DNA of 64,000 nucleotides, taken from the NCBI RefSeq assembly GCF_036226525.1, contig NZ_CP108487.1:3534001-3598000 (forward strand), written 5' to 3'. Made by a program: the position numbers and the translations under genes. The notes below the pieces were generated by a model. The model did not search any database and was not told the origin of the DNA. It was given only the letters and a program-made list of their open reading frames with translations. Positions 27,398 to 38,098 of the stretch are shown here, piece by piece; positions within the stretch are counted from its first letter, which is position 1; each line of letters begins with the position of its first letter. Origin of the DNA: Kribbella sp. NBC_01245 (GTDB taxonomy: Bacteria > Actinomycetota > Actinomycetes > Propionibacteriales > Kribbellaceae).

Positions 27398-27637
27398 CCA
27401 AGCGAGCGCCCATCCCGCAACCGATACGGACTGCCTCCTCAGCGGAATGTGGCTCGGACCGTGACCCGCGCGGTCTTGGCGCCGTGCTCGGTCAGCCGGA
27501 CCACGATCGTCTTCGGTCCGCTGCCGTGGTCGGTGGTGTTCAGCAGGAAGGACCAGTCCTTCAGCCCGGTCGCCGGACGCCATGCCTGCGGATCATTCGC
27601 GGCGTTGCGCGACACGACCTGCCATTCGACCGAGGCG
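27311..27637. repeat. 327-bp direct repeat, left copy
   Basis: This segment (3' end of the lacI gene, its intergenic space, and the 3' end of a minus-strand gene) recurs in the same orientation at 58085-58411 without gaps. By eye 16 positions differ (about 95% identity), and the last 130 or so bases are identical. The pair brackets the glycan-utilisation cluster. Confidence 0.92.
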
Positions 27638-27759
27638 TCATCCACCGAGACCTCGACGACACGGGTGGCAGGGTGGTCTCCGGCACCGGCCGGATCCGTG
27701 CCCTGGTCCGGGAAACTGTAATTGCCTCCAGCAACGACACCTTGATCCTCGTAGACCAT
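27439..27759 (-). pseudogene. C-terminal remnant of a secreted protein
   Basis: A 106-codon frame contains VEWQVVSRNAANDPQAWRPA and GLKDWSFLLNTTDHGSGPKT, an Ig-like C-terminal module of the sort found in secreted hydrolases. No signal peptide or catalytic domain precedes it, and the same module ends another truncated frame at 58213-58656. It is convergent with the LacI gene. Function not assignable. Confidence 0.55.
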
Positions 27760-28097
27760 GGGGGACTCGCACTGCGGAGCCTGCTCGCCGAGCAGATCCT
27801 ATGCTGGCGGATTCGTGCGCGCGCCAGCGGCCTGGCCCCCTCACTGTCCGCCGCCTGGCCCAGGTTGACTGCGCACGACATCGACCCCGCGACGCTGCTG
27901 GCCGACGCTACCTCCTGAGGTAGAGGGCCCCGGCGCAGGGCCCGTTTCGAGCTCGTTGCTTGAGGCAATCACTGTCTGAGGGTCGCTCATCAGTTGCATC
28001 GGCCTGCGTGGACGTGAACCCCTGGACGACGCTGGACCGCTTGGCCGAGGAGCTCGACCCAGCTTTCCGCACCATGATGGAGAGGCGGAGGATCAGG
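27760..28097. other. Gap between repeat and acyl-CoA synthetase gene
   Basis: Some short plus-strand frames (LLAEQILCWRIRARASGLAP; WTTLDRLAEELDPAFRTMME) have coding-like composition but match no family I know and lack starts. Probably decayed sequence at the left border of the cluster. Confidence 0.3.
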
Positions 28098-28115
28098 GGC
28101 GCCTGTTGGCGCCCG
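28098..28115 (-). terminator. Hairpin after the leftward operon
   Basis: GGGCGCC-TGTT-GGCGCCC is a perfect 7-bp stem 16 bp beyond the stop of the acyl-CoA synthetase gene, with no T-run. Confidence 0.6.
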
Positions 28116-28130
28116 GCCTTGGTTTGGTGG

Positions 28131-29837
28131 TTAGCGGCGCCCAGTGAGCTCCGGGAAGTCGTCGGTTCGCCATTCGGTGCTGATCCGGTCTGGCGCCAGT
28201 TGCTCCTCGCGCGTGCGCAGCTCGACGCGGCGGATCTTGCCGGAGATGGTCTTGGGGAGTTCGGAGAACTCCAGCCTGCGAATCCGCAGATAGGGGACCA
28301 GGTGCTCGCGCGCGTGGGTCAAGATCGACAGTGCCGTGTCCCGGGTGGGTTCGTGGCCGGGCGCGAGGACGATGTATGCCTTGGGCACGGTGAGCCGGAC
28401 TGGGTCGGGTGCTGGGACTACGGCGGCTTCGGCGACGGCTGGGTGCTCGATGAGGACGCTCTCCAGTTCGAAGGGACTGATCTTGTAGTCGGAGGATTTG
28501 AAGACGTCGTCGGTGCGGCCGATGTAGGTGACGTATCCATCGTCGTCGATCGAGGCAACGTCTCCCGTGTGGTAGTGGCCGCCGGCCATCGCCTCGGCGT
28601 TTCGCTCGGTGTCGCCCTGGTAGCCGGTCATCAAGTTGAGGGGGTGCTGCTGGAGGTCGAGGCAGATCTCGCCCTCGCCTGGTTGGTCGATAGGTGCTCC
28701 GGTGGCTGGGTCGACGAGCACAACTGGGACGCCGGGTAGCGGTCGGCCCATCGACCCGGGCTTGATGGCTTGGTTCGGAGTGTTGCCGATCACGGCTGTG
28801 CACTCGGTCTGGCCGAAGCCGTCGCGGACGGTCAGCCCCCACCGGGCCTCGACCTGGTTGATCACCTCCGGGTTGAGAGGCTCCCCGGCCGCGATGAGTT
28901 CACGCAGAGCCGTTGGTCGTTCGCCCAGCTCGGCGTTGATGAGCATGCGCCACACCGTAGGGGGTGCGCAGAACGTCGTCACCGATTCGGTGCGCAGCCG
29001 GGCGACGAGTGCGTCAGGGGCGAATCGGCTGTAGTTGTAGACGAACACGGTTGCCTCGGCGAGCCAGGGCGCGAAGAAGTTGGACCAGGCGTGTTTGGCC
29101 CAGCCAGGTGAGGAGATGTTGAGGTGCACGTCGCCGGGACGCAAACCGAGCCAGTACATCGTGGAGAGATGACCGATCGGGTAGCTGACGTGGGTGTGTT
29201 CGACCAGCTTGGGGCGGCTCGTCGTTCCCGAGGTGAAGTAGAGCAGCAGGCGATCATCGCTGCGATTGCCGGGGTGTGGTGTCGGGTCGTTTGACAGGTC
29301 ATAGGCGTCAGCGTGGTCTTGCCACCCCGTGAGGTTTCCGCCGACGCTGTAGCGGCGGTAGTCGCCAGGAACGGTGTCGAACTTGGAGCTGTCGTGAGTG
29401 TTGCAGATGACGGCCCGGGCTGCTCCTCGATCGATTCTGTCGGCGAGGTCGGCGCCGCCGGCCGCGGTGGCGGTGGGCATCACGACTGCGCCCAGCCTGA
29501 TGACTGCCAGCATCGTCTCCCAGAGCTCGATCTGGTTCCCCAGCATCACCAGGACACTGTCACCAAGACCGATCCCGTCTGCCGCGAGGCGGGCCGCCAC
29601 TAGTTCGGAACGGCGAACCAGGTCGTCGAACGTGTAGGCCGCGCGTGTTCCGTCCTCCTCGGCGATGACCAGCGCGTTGGCCGGATTGCCTCGGGCGAAC
29701 GAATCGAACCAGTCATGAACCCAGTTGAAGTTCGGGCCGACGTCGGGCCAGCGGAAAGCTGCCGTCGCGGTCTCGTAGGACGTGCGCGACTCGACCAGAA
29801 GGTCACGCGCCGCGCGAAGTGCTGCGGTGGGGTTCAT
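28131..29837 (-). CDS. AMP-forming acyl-CoA synthetase (acetyl/medium-chain type)
   Basis: The 568-residue cytosolic enzyme belongs to the ANL superfamily and would activate a carboxylic acid to its CoA thioester with ATP. Motifs: LLYFTSGTTSRPKLVEHTH (P-loop), DGFGQTE, YHTGDVASIDDDGY (hinge Asp), and the catalytic Lys in LPKTISGKIRRVEL. The overall wording (NWVHDWFDSFARGNPA, DYKISPFELESVLIEHPAV) is closest to acetyl-CoA or medium-chain acyl-CoA synthetases. It is the last gene of a five-gene leftward operon, overlapping the FAD/Fe-S dehydrogenase by four bases. In a glycan cluster it may capture acyl groups released by the esterases, or an acid formed from the sugar backbone; both are inference. 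Confidence 0.9.
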   Translation of the reverse strand: MNPTAALRAARDLLVESRTSYETATAAFRWPDVGPNFNWVHDWFDSFARGNPANALVIAEEDGTRAAYTFDDLVRRSELVAARLAADGIGLGDSVLVMLGNQIELWETMLAVIRLGAVVMPTATAAGGADLADRIDRGAARAVICNTHDSSKFDTVPGDYRRYSVGGNLTGWQDHADAYDLSNDPTPHPGNRSDDRLLLYFTSGTTSRPKLVEHTHVSYPIGHLSTMYWLGLRPGDVHLNISSPGWAKHAWSNFFAPWLAEATVFVYNYSRFAPDALVARLRTESVTTFCAPPTVWRMLINAELGERPTALRELIAAGEPLNPEVINQVEARWGLTVRDGFGQTECTAVIGNTPNQAIKPGSMGRPLPGVPVVLVDPATGAPIDQPGEGEICLDLQQHPLNLMTGYQGDTERNAEAMAGGHYHTGDVASIDDDGYVTYIGRTDDVFKSSDYKISPFELESVLIEHPAVAEAAVVPAPDPVRLTVPKAYIVLAPGHEPTRDTALSILTHAREHLVPYLRIRRLEFSELPKTISGKIRRVELRTREEQLAPDRISTEWRTDDFPELTGRR

Positions 29838-32674
29838 GCGCTCGCACCTCCTCCTTCCTCTTCCTGGCGAGGCCGAGCGCTGACTGCGGACGACCTTCTT
29901 GGACGCGGGAGCGTTGCCTGATCAAGCAGCTCGATGACATGTCGGTACGTCGCGCCGACGGCTCGGCTCATGCCGATCTCACAGGTGCGATGGGACGAGA
30001 CGTGGGCCGATGCTCCAGCTTCCCGGATCTCGCGGGCCTGATCCGTGGTGGCGGCCGCCGTCAGCTCGGGATGCAGCATTCCGCGATCACCGGCGAACCC
30101 GCAACAGTTCCACGACTCTGCGACATATGCCGACTTGGCGAAGGCCTCGGCGAGCGCCAGCAGATCGGTCGTCGCCCCTAGCCGAACGGCAGCGCAGGTC
30201 GGGTGGACGGCGACCTTGTCGTGTGTGATCTCCACATCCACACGAGGAAGCACTTCCCTGGCGGTGAACGTCACGACGTCCTCGACATCTATGCCGACCT
30301 CGACCAGCGTCGCGCGAAGCCCTTCCGCGCACGACGAGCCGTCGACGACCACGGTCACGGCTCCGTTCCGGGTGACCTTCAACAAGCTGTCCCGTACCCG
30401 TCGCGCCATAATCTTCCGCCCGACACTCAGGCCTTTGGACGACCACGGCATCCCACAGCAGCGCGATTCGTTCCGTGGAACAGTGGCCACATCGATATCG
30501 GCCTTCGCACACAACGAGCGGAACGCGTCTGACGCCGTGACACCATCCGCGGTGCCGAACATCTCCTGGGTGCAACTGGTGAACAACACGACATCTCCAC
30601 GGACGTCCCGGTCGGCCACGCGTCGTGAGGACCCCGGGGCCAGATCACGGGAATACAGTGGAACGACGTCACGGCCGAGGATGCGACGACCGGTGCGCGA
30701 GAGCAGAGTGGCTGACGCCGGGAAGACGCGGGCGAGCACTAGGCCCCAGCGAATCCCACGTGTCACGGCACCCCACCGGCGGGCAGCAGCGGCACCGGCC
30801 GCCTCCGCCAGGCGTCCGGCGTTCTCGGCACGCAAGCGTCGTGCCAGCGCGCCCGTGTCGATTGCGACGGGGCAGGCTGTCTCACACATGCCGTCGGCCG
30901 CGCAGGTCTGGATGCCGTCGTAGTCGTAGGCTGACGCCAACTCGCGGACCGTCTCGCCGTTCCCGGACGCCATAGCGGAGGCGATGGCGCGTCGCGTCAC
31001 GATCCGCTGGCGCGGCGTGAGAGTGAGGTCTCGACTCGGGCAGACCGGCTCGCAGAAACCGCACTCGACGCAGCGATCGACCTCAGTCTCGACGGCGGGA
31101 ATCGTCTTGAGGTCCCGCAGATGCCTCGAAGCATCGGTGTCGAGAACTACTCCCGGATTGAGCATCCCGGTCGGATCACACAACCGCTTCACTGCGCATA
31201 TCACCTCGTACAGGTCGTCGCCGTACTGCCGCCGCACGTAGGGCGCCATCGCCCGGCCGGTGCCGTGCTCGGCCTTCAGCGTTCCACCGTGCCCGAGGAC
31301 GATGTCGACCATGGACTCGGTGAAGGCGGCATAGCGATCGACCCGCGCGGGGTCGTCGAACCGCTCACACAGCATGAAGTGAACGTTGCCGTCCTTGGCA
31401 TGGCCGAAGATCACGCTCCCCGGATAGCCGAACTCGTCGAAAGCCTCCGTGAGCTGCCGGCAGGTGTTCGACAGGGCGGTGACCGGGACCGCGATGTCCT
31501 CCAGCAGCGCCGTCGTTCCCGGTGGGCGCTTCTCCGCCACCGCGGCGTAGATGCCTTTGCGGACGCGCCAGAGACTCGCCCGTTCACCAGCGTCGCCGGT
31601 GAAAACGTGGTCGTCTCCGATCGCCGGCCGTGCCTGCTCGATGATCGCCTCCAGCGCCTCACCGTCGGCGGCCTGGTACTCCACCAGCAGCGCCGCGTGA
31701 GACTCGACCGTCACATCCTGGAGCCGGCCCGGCGCCCGCGGGTCGGCTGCCGCGACCCGCAACGCATGCGCATCGAGCAGTTCGATCGTGTGCGCTCCGC
31801 TGGCCACAAGGGCCGGCAGGGCCGCCGTCGCAGCGCTCAGGTCGCGGAAAACCAGCAGTCCCGTGGCGGCCTCCGGCAACACCGGGAGCGTCTCGAATGT
31901 CGCGTCAGCGACGAACGCCAGTGTGCCTTCGCTGCCGACGATCAGGTGGGCGAGGATGTCGGCCGGCCGATCGAAGTCGAGGAAGGCATTGACGCCGTAT
32001 CCCATGGTGTTCTTCATCGAGAACAGCCGGGTGATCGTGGCCCGCATCGCCTCGTCGGCGCGGACTCGATCCCGCAGCTCGCTGAGCCCCCGATACAGCT
32101 CCGGCTCGACCGCGGCCAGCCGGCCGTCGGCATCATGCTGCGAGGTATCGACGACCGTGCCGCCTGGCAGCACGAATGTCAACGCACGCAGCGTGCTGTA
32201 GGTGTTCGCGGTGGTGCCGCAGCTCATTCCACTGGAGTTGTTGGCCACCACGCCGCCGACCGTGCACGCGCTCTCGCTGGCCGGGTCCGGACCGAGCCTG
32301 GTGCCGTGGCGCCGCAGCGCCGTGTTCACAGCGCGGACCGTCGCGCCGGGCTGCACCCGGACGGCACGGCCGTCGTCGAGCACCTCGATGCCGCGGAAGT
32401 GCCGCCGGGTGTCGGCGAGCACTCCCGCGGTGACCGCTTGTCCGGACAGGCTGGTCCCGCCGGAACGGAACGTCAGCGGAAGCCCCGCGGCGGTGCACAC
32501 GCGCATGAGCTGCGCGACAGCGGCGGAGTCCGGTGCCACAACCACAGCACCCGGCGTCAGCAGGTAGTGCGACGCATCAGCCGCACGCGCGACGCGATCG
32601 ATCATCCGCCCGCGCACCGCGGCGGGCGGGATACCCGCACTGATCAGCTGTTCGGCGGTCGTGGCACCGCTCAC
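29834..32674 (-). CDS. FAD-linked 2-hydroxyacid dehydrogenase fused to Fe-S/CCG domains (D-lactate dehydrogenase type)
   Basis: The 946-residue protein fuses a PCMH-type FAD-binding domain (about 38-270: LTFRSGGTSLSGQAV, VGGVVANNSSGMSCGTTANT), a FAD oxidase C domain with FGHAKDGNVHFMLCE, two ferredoxin-like clusters (CVECGFCEPVCPSRDLTL, CAADGMCETACPVA) and two CCG domains (CCGMPWSSKG, CCGFAGDRGMLHPEL). This GlcD-GlpC fusion is the layout of quinone-linked D-lactate dehydrogenases (Dld-II) and relatives oxidising D-2-hydroxyacids. It would oxidise a 2-hydroxyacid such as lactate, glycolate or a sugar-derived acid. Placement between a secreted beta-helix protein and an acyl-CoA synthetase suggests that acid comes from the glycan or from the aldolase products. 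Confidence 0.9.
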   Translation of the reverse strand: MSGATTAEQLISAGIPPAAVRGRMIDRVARAADASHYLLTPGAVVVAPDSAAVAQLMRVCTAAGLPLTFRSGGTSLSGQAVTAGVLADTRRHFRGIEVLDDGRAVRVQPGATVRAVNTALRRHGTRLGPDPASESACTVGGVVANNSSGMSCGTTANTYSTLRALTFVLPGGTVVDTSQHDADGRLAAVEPELYRGLSELRDRVRADEAMRATITRLFSMKNTMGYGVNAFLDFDRPADILAHLIVGSEGTLAFVADATFETLPVLPEAATGLLVFRDLSAATAALPALVASGAHTIELLDAHALRVAAADPRAPGRLQDVTVESHAALLVEYQAADGEALEAIIEQARPAIGDDHVFTGDAGERASLWRVRKGIYAAVAEKRPPGTTALLEDIAVPVTALSNTCRQLTEAFDEFGYPGSVIFGHAKDGNVHFMLCERFDDPARVDRYAAFTESMVDIVLGHGGTLKAEHGTGRAMAPYVRRQYGDDLYEVICAVKRLCDPTGMLNPGVVLDTDASRHLRDLKTIPAVETEVDRCVECGFCEPVCPSRDLTLTPRQRIVTRRAIASAMASGNGETVRELASAYDYDGIQTCAADGMCETACPVAIDTGALARRLRAENAGRLAEAAGAAAARRWGAVTRGIRWGLVLARVFPASATLLSRTGRRILGRDVVPLYSRDLAPGSSRRVADRDVRGDVVLFTSCTQEMFGTADGVTASDAFRSLCAKADIDVATVPRNESRCCGMPWSSKGLSVGRKIMARRVRDSLLKVTRNGAVTVVVDGSSCAEGLRATLVEVGIDVEDVVTFTAREVLPRVDVEITHDKVAVHPTCAAVRLGATTDLLALAEAFAKSAYVAESWNCCGFAGDRGMLHPELTAAATTDQAREIREAGASAHVSSHRTCEIGMSRAVGATYRHVIELLDQATLPRPRRSSAVSARPRQEEEGGGASA

Positions 32675-32710
32675 TGTGTCCTCCTTCGTTCCGTTCGTAC
32701 CGCCGGACGG

Positions 32711-34258
32711 TCAGTTTCCGTTGATGCAGCTCTCATACAGCGCGTCCGTGTACGGCTGCTGGATCGTGCCCGACGCGTACCCGGCCGAGACCGACGCGCC
32801 CACAACCGCCCGCGGACAAGGCGAGGCCTCGTCGGCAAACGTCACCGGCAGCGTGTTCCCGGTCACCGTCGCATTGAGCATGCCGGCCACCGCCGCACCG
32901 GCAGCGACTCGGGTCACGATGCCGCCGGTGCTGTTGTTGATGAACGACGCCCCGGTCCCGGTCGACGACAAGCCACCGAACCATGCCCGCGTTCCGACCG
33001 CCAGACCGATGTCGATGTGCGTTCGCGCGCCGGACCAGAACACGTTGTCGTGCACAGTCGAACCGGTGAAGTCCGGCGGCTGAGTCTTGCCCGTTGTCCC
33101 GTCGGCGGCGTACGCGCCGTACGCGCTGTTGCCCGCGGACAGCACCGTGTTGAAGCGCACGTCGGTGTGCTGCCGGCCGCCGGACGACGGCGCGAACAGG
33201 ATGATGCCGACATCGGTGGCGTCGACGACCCCGTTGTACTCGATCACCCCACCGTCGCAGTAACTGCTGATGCCGTCGCTGAAGTCGCCCTGATGAAGGC
33301 TCGGGTACGACGTAACGAGGTTGCCCGCGACCGTTGCGTCGCAGACCGTCCCGTCGGACGTGCCGAGCTGCATCGTCGTCCATCCGGCGCTCCCGGTCAG
33401 CGTGTTGTTCACCACCGTGCCACCCAGCACCGACACGTTGATCGAGGGCTGTCCCTGCCCGGACAAGCGCAGGATCGAGGATCGCTGCCCGTCGGCCCAG
33501 ACACCTTCCAGACGGGACCCAGGCATCAGTCGGACCATCTCACTGGTCATCAACGCCTCGCGGACCAGCCGGCCCTGGAGCGCGTACCGCGACGGTACAG
33601 GCGCACCGGTGGTCGCCAGCGTGACGCCGGACGGGATGACGATCGTCCCCTGCACCCGGACCAGCGCCTTCTGCGCGAGCCACACGGTGCCACCCGCCGG
33701 CGTCGCGTTGAGCAGCGCCTGGAGATCGGCGCCTGTGCCACCGGTGAAGCCGGTGCCCGAGGTGGGGATCGCCATCGCAGGCGTTCCACCCCAGCCGTAC
33801 GTCGGGTCGGTGCCGCAGATCTTCGGTACGAGCGTGTTGGTGAACTCGGGCGCGCCGACGATCGCGTCCACGACCGTGCTCCACGGCGTACCGCCGTTCA
33901 GCAGCCCGAGGTAGTAGCTGTACCCGTCCGGGTCCGGCTCGCGGTTGAGCCCGCCGCGGTACAGCGTGAGCAGCCGCGCCGCGTTGTCGTACGCGCGGCT
34001 GTCGTACTCGGCCGACAGGAAGGCGTTGCGGACGAACGCCCGGACGGTGGCGGCCGAACAGCCTGACGTGTCGAATGCGGCGACCGCGGACTGCCAGTCG
34101 GTCGTGCTGGGCAGGCGCCCCAGCACTTCGGTGTAGGCCTTGGCGATCAGCTGCGTGGGAACCGCGGTCGGCACCGCGGCCGCGGGTGTGGTCGGAGCGC
34201 ACAAAGAGACGATTCCGGCGACCGCGACGGCGATCGCGGTCAGAACTCGACGTTTCAT
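32711..34258 (-). CDS. Secreted DUF4214-like/beta-helix protein, paralogue 1
   Basis: The 515-residue protein has a signal peptide (TTPAAAVP), a DUF4214-like helical domain (about 35-145: AYTEVLGRLPSTTDWQSAV, LLTLYRGGLNREPDPDGYSY) and a C-terminal right-handed beta-helix region (about 155-515) with repeated short turns (TVWLAQKALVRVQGTIVIPS, VIEYNGVVDATDVGIILFAP, FNTVLSAGNSAYGAYAADGT). Beta-helices of this kind are typical of polysaccharide lyases and hydrolases. Two paralogues (38099-39646, 55690-57267) share the whole length, including an acidic GDFSDGISSYCD segment and a C-terminal SPCPRAVVGASVSAGYASG. Catalysis is inferred only. It is third in the leftward operon. Confidence 0.85.
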   Translation of the reverse strand: MKRRVLTAIAVAVAGIVSLCAPTTPAAAVPTAVPTQLIAKAYTEVLGRLPSTTDWQSAVAAFDTSGCSAATVRAFVRNAFLSAEYDSRAYDNAARLLTLYRGGLNREPDPDGYSYYLGLLNGGTPWSTVVDAIVGAPEFTNTLVPKICGTDPTYGWGGTPAMAIPTSGTGFTGGTGADLQALLNATPAGGTVWLAQKALVRVQGTIVIPSGVTLATTGAPVPSRYALQGRLVREALMTSEMVRLMPGSRLEGVWADGQRSSILRLSGQGQPSINVSVLGGTVVNNTLTGSAGWTTMQLGTSDGTVCDATVAGNLVTSYPSLHQGDFSDGISSYCDGGVIEYNGVVDATDVGIILFAPSSGGRQHTDVRFNTVLSAGNSAYGAYAADGTTGKTQPPDFTGSTVHDNVFWSGARTHIDIGLAVGTRAWFGGLSSTGTGASFINNSTGGIVTRVAAGAAVAGMLNATVTGNTLPVTFADEASPCPRAVVGASVSAGYASGTIQQPYTDALYESCINGN

Positions 34259-34302
34259 GGCAGTTCTCCTCCAGACGTGATGCGTGGGCGGTGGAAAGAC
34301 GC

Positions 34303-35867
<1,565 letters not shown>

Positions 35868-35895
35868 GACACCTCATTCACACCCTGCGGAGCAC

Positions 35896-35917
35896 AAAAT
35901 GACAACGTTGACTTTCA
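35896..35917. promoter_or_regulatory. Cluster operator A (upstream of the PfkB operon)
   Basis: AAAATGACAAC/GTTGACTTTCA: the left half is a perfect copy of the cluster half-site AAAATGA(C/T)(A/C)AC, and the right half (read as TGAAAGTCAAC) is degenerate. It lies just upstream of the leftward kinase operon. Confidence 0.75.
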
Positions 35918-35951
35918 TACCATGCAAGGGTGAAAGGGGCCAAGGGGTGAA

Positions 35952-35984
35952 CCATTGACAACGTGATCATTTTTTTCCTACGCT
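35952..35984 (+). promoter_or_regulatory. Cluster operator B with overlapping promoter (aldolase operon)
   Basis: The palindrome 35952-35973 is CCATTGACAAC/GTGATCATTTT, with a perfect right half-site. A promoter overlaps it: -35 TTGACA at 35955-35960 and -10 TACGCT at 35979-35984, spacer 18. A repressor bound here would cover the -35 box. The aldolase gene starts at 36028. Confidence 0.75.
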
Positions 35985-36027
35985 CGACTCTGCGGCACTT
36001 CGCCGCCATCGGAACTTCAGGAGAGTC

Positions 36028-36861
36028 ATGGGCAACTTCCGCCTCAACCGACTGTTCAACCCCGTCTCCAGGCGCTGCCTGGACGTGGCCGTCGACCACG
36101 GGTTCTTCGGCGAGCCGAGCTTCCTCATGGGCATCGAGAACCTGGACACCGCAGTCGCCACTCTGGTCGCCGCGGGCCCGGACGCAATCCAGCTGACCCC
36201 TGGGCAGGCGCACCGGCTGCAGTCGGTTCCAGGTCGGGCCAAACCGCAACTGGTGCTGCGCACCGACGTGGCGAACGTCTATGGCCAACCACTCGACCGC
36301 CATCTGTTCAGCACGCACTTCCCCGACGCCGTCGAACAGGCCGTCAGGCTGGACGCGGTGTGTGTGGTCGCGAATCTGCTCCATCTGCCTGACCGGCCCG
36401 AGGTTCGCGAACACTGCATCCGCTCGATCATGGCGCTGCGCCACGAGTGCGAGCGCTTCGGGATGCCGCTCATGATCGAACCGCTCGTCATGCAGGACAA
36501 CACGGTCGCCGGCGGCTACATGGTCGACGGCGACCTCGCCAAGATCACCGCGTTGGTCCGTCAGGCCGCCGAACTCGGCGCCGACCTGATCAAGGCCGAC
36601 CCGACCGACGACGTCAATCAGTACTACCAGGTGGTCGAGGCCGCCGGCGTCCCGGTTCTGGTCCGCGGTGGCGGTCGGGTGGCCGACGCCGAGTTGCTCC
36701 AGCGCACAGCCGATCTACTCGAGCAGGGCGCAGCCGGCATCGTCTACGGCCGCAACATCATCCAGCATCCGAACCCGGCCGGCATGACCCGCGCCCTGAT
36801 GGCCGTGCTGCACGACGGGTACGACGCCGCGGCCGCGCTCGAACTGATCGACAAGGAGTGA
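36028..36861 (+). CDS. DhnA/FbaB-type class I aldolase
   Basis: The 277-residue protein is a TIM-barrel of the DeoC/LacD/FbaB (DhnA) group: CLDVAVDHGFFGEP near the start, MPLMIEPLVM, ELGADLIKADPTDDVNQYYQ with the likely Schiff-base Lys, and VLVRGGGRVAD. These enzymes cleave phosphorylated ketoses (for example fructose-1,6-bisphosphate, or the LsrF substrate). Following a sugar isomerase and a PfkB kinase, it probably splits the ketose phosphate into dihydroxyacetone phosphate and an aldehyde. The Gfo/Idh gene follows after one base, so they are cotranscribed from promoter B. Confidence 0.87.
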   Translation: MGNFRLNRLFNPVSRRCLDVAVDHGFFGEPSFLMGIENLDTAVATLVAAGPDAIQLTPGQAHRLQSVPGRAKPQLVLRTDVANVYGQPLDRHLFSTHFPDAVEQAVRLDAVCVVANLLHLPDRPEVREHCIRSIMALRHECERFGMPLMIEPLVMQDNTVAGGYMVDGDLAKITALVRQAAELGADLIKADPTDDVNQYYQVVEAAGVPVLVRGGGRVADAELLQRTADLLEQGAAGIVYGRNIIQHPNPAGMTRALMAVLHDGYDAAAALELIDKE

Positions 36862-36862
36862 G

Positions 36863-38023
36863 ATGAGCAGGAAGCGTGTCAATGTCGGCATCATCGGGGG
36901 CGGGCTCATGGGCCGGGAGATCGCCGCAGCCTTCGGTCGCTGGCCTGCTCTGCTCGACGTCCCCGTCGATGTCCGGCTGACGGCCGTCTGCGACGTCCGC
37001 CCGGAGGCGATGGACTGGTTCGACCGGGTCGACTCCGTGGTACTCAAGACGACCGACTATCGCGACCTGCTCGCGGACAGCTCGGTCGATGTGGTGTACG
37101 TCGCGGTCCGCCACGATCTGCACGAACAGATCTACGTGGACACGATTCGCGCGGGCAAGGACCTGCTGGCCGAGAAGCCGTTCGGTATCGACCTCGGCGC
37201 CGCGGAACGCATCTGTGCCGCTGCGAGCAGACATCCCGAGGTCTTCGTCCGGTGCTCCAGCGAGATGCCGTTCTACCCGGGCGCTGACCTCGCCTTCAAA
37301 CTCGTGCGATCCGGCGAACTCGGCACAGTGATCGAAGCGGTCAACTCGTTCAGCCACTCCAGCGACCTGGACCTGTCGAAACCGATCAACTGGAAACGAC
37401 AGGTCGCCAGTTGTGGTGCCGCCGGCGTGATGAACGACCTCGGGATGCATGTCGCCCATGTCCCGTTGCGGCTTGGCTGGCTGCCGACCAGCGTCTACGC
37501 CGTACTCCAGGATCTGGTCGGCGAGCGTCCAGGTCCGGACGGCGCGATGGTTCCGTGCGACACGATCGAGAACGCGACACTGCTGTGCACCGTCGCGCAG
37601 AACGGCTCGCCCTTCCCGCTGACCTTGGCGACGAAGCGGATCGACCCAGGGCAACAGAACAGCTGGACGTTCCGGGTGACAGGCCTCGAGGGCGGCGTCG
37701 AGTTCTCCACTCGCTATCCGAAGACCCTCCGGCGGATGGAGGTGCGTCGCGGCCATCAGGTCTGGCAGGAGCAGGAGACCGGCTCGCAGTCGGTCTTCCC
37801 CACGGTGACCGGGCCGATCTTCGAACCCGGCTTCTCCGACACGATCCTGCAGATGTGGGCGGCCTTCCTGACCGAGCGCGAGGGCCTGCTCGGTGACCGT
37901 TTCGGCTGCGTCACACCCGACGAAGCACTGGCCAGCCATCGCCTCTGGACAGCTGCGCTTGCCTCAGCCAACGAACGACGGGCCGTGGATCCCGGTCTCG
38001 AGACCGCGCGATTCAGCGACTGA
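36863..38023 (+). CDS. Gfo/Idh/MocA-family NAD(P)-dependent sugar oxidoreductase
   Basis: The 386-residue protein begins VNVGIIGGGLMGREIAAAFG (Rossmann), has the family EKPFGIDLGAAE motif whose Lys is catalytic, and a C-terminal beta-sheet domain with AAGVMNDLGMHVAHVPLRLG. Members oxidise or reduce sugars, inositols or amino sugars, or act as redox-assisted glycosidases. It shares promoter B with the aldolase, so it likely converts a released monosaccharide, or an unusual sugar of the glycan, into the isomerase/kinase pathway. The exact reaction cannot be read. Confidence 0.87.
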   Translation: MSRKRVNVGIIGGGLMGREIAAAFGRWPALLDVPVDVRLTAVCDVRPEAMDWFDRVDSVVLKTTDYRDLLADSSVDVVYVAVRHDLHEQIYVDTIRAGKDLLAEKPFGIDLGAAERICAAASRHPEVFVRCSSEMPFYPGADLAFKLVRSGELGTVIEAVNSFSHSSDLDLSKPINWKRQVASCGAAGVMNDLGMHVAHVPLRLGWLPTSVYAVLQDLVGERPGPDGAMVPCDTIENATLLCTVAQNGSPFPLTLATKRIDPGQQNSWTFRVTGLEGGVEFSTRYPKTLRRMEVRRGHQVWQEQETGSQSVFPTVTGPIFEPGFSDTILQMWAAFLTEREGLLGDRFGCVTPDEALASHRLWTAALASANERRAVDPGLETARFSD

Positions 38024-38047
38024 GCCCGGCTACGCCGAACAAAGCGG

Positions 38048-38080
38048 AAGGGGCGCCGGGCATAAGGCCCGGCGCCCCTT
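38048..38080. terminator. Bidirectional hairpin between convergent genes
   Basis: AAGGGGCGCCGGGC pairs perfectly with GCCCGGCGCCCCTT (14 bp, 5-base loop ATAAG). It lies between the Gfo/Idh stop (38023) and the convergent beta-helix gene stop (38099). Confidence 0.9.
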
Positions 38081-38098
38081 CGTTGATCCAGCGCGAGT

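Noticed and set aside
31121..34066. 981-codon plus-strand open frame
   Set aside because: Arg/His-rich shadow antisense to the dehydrogenase and beta-helix genes, without family motifs.
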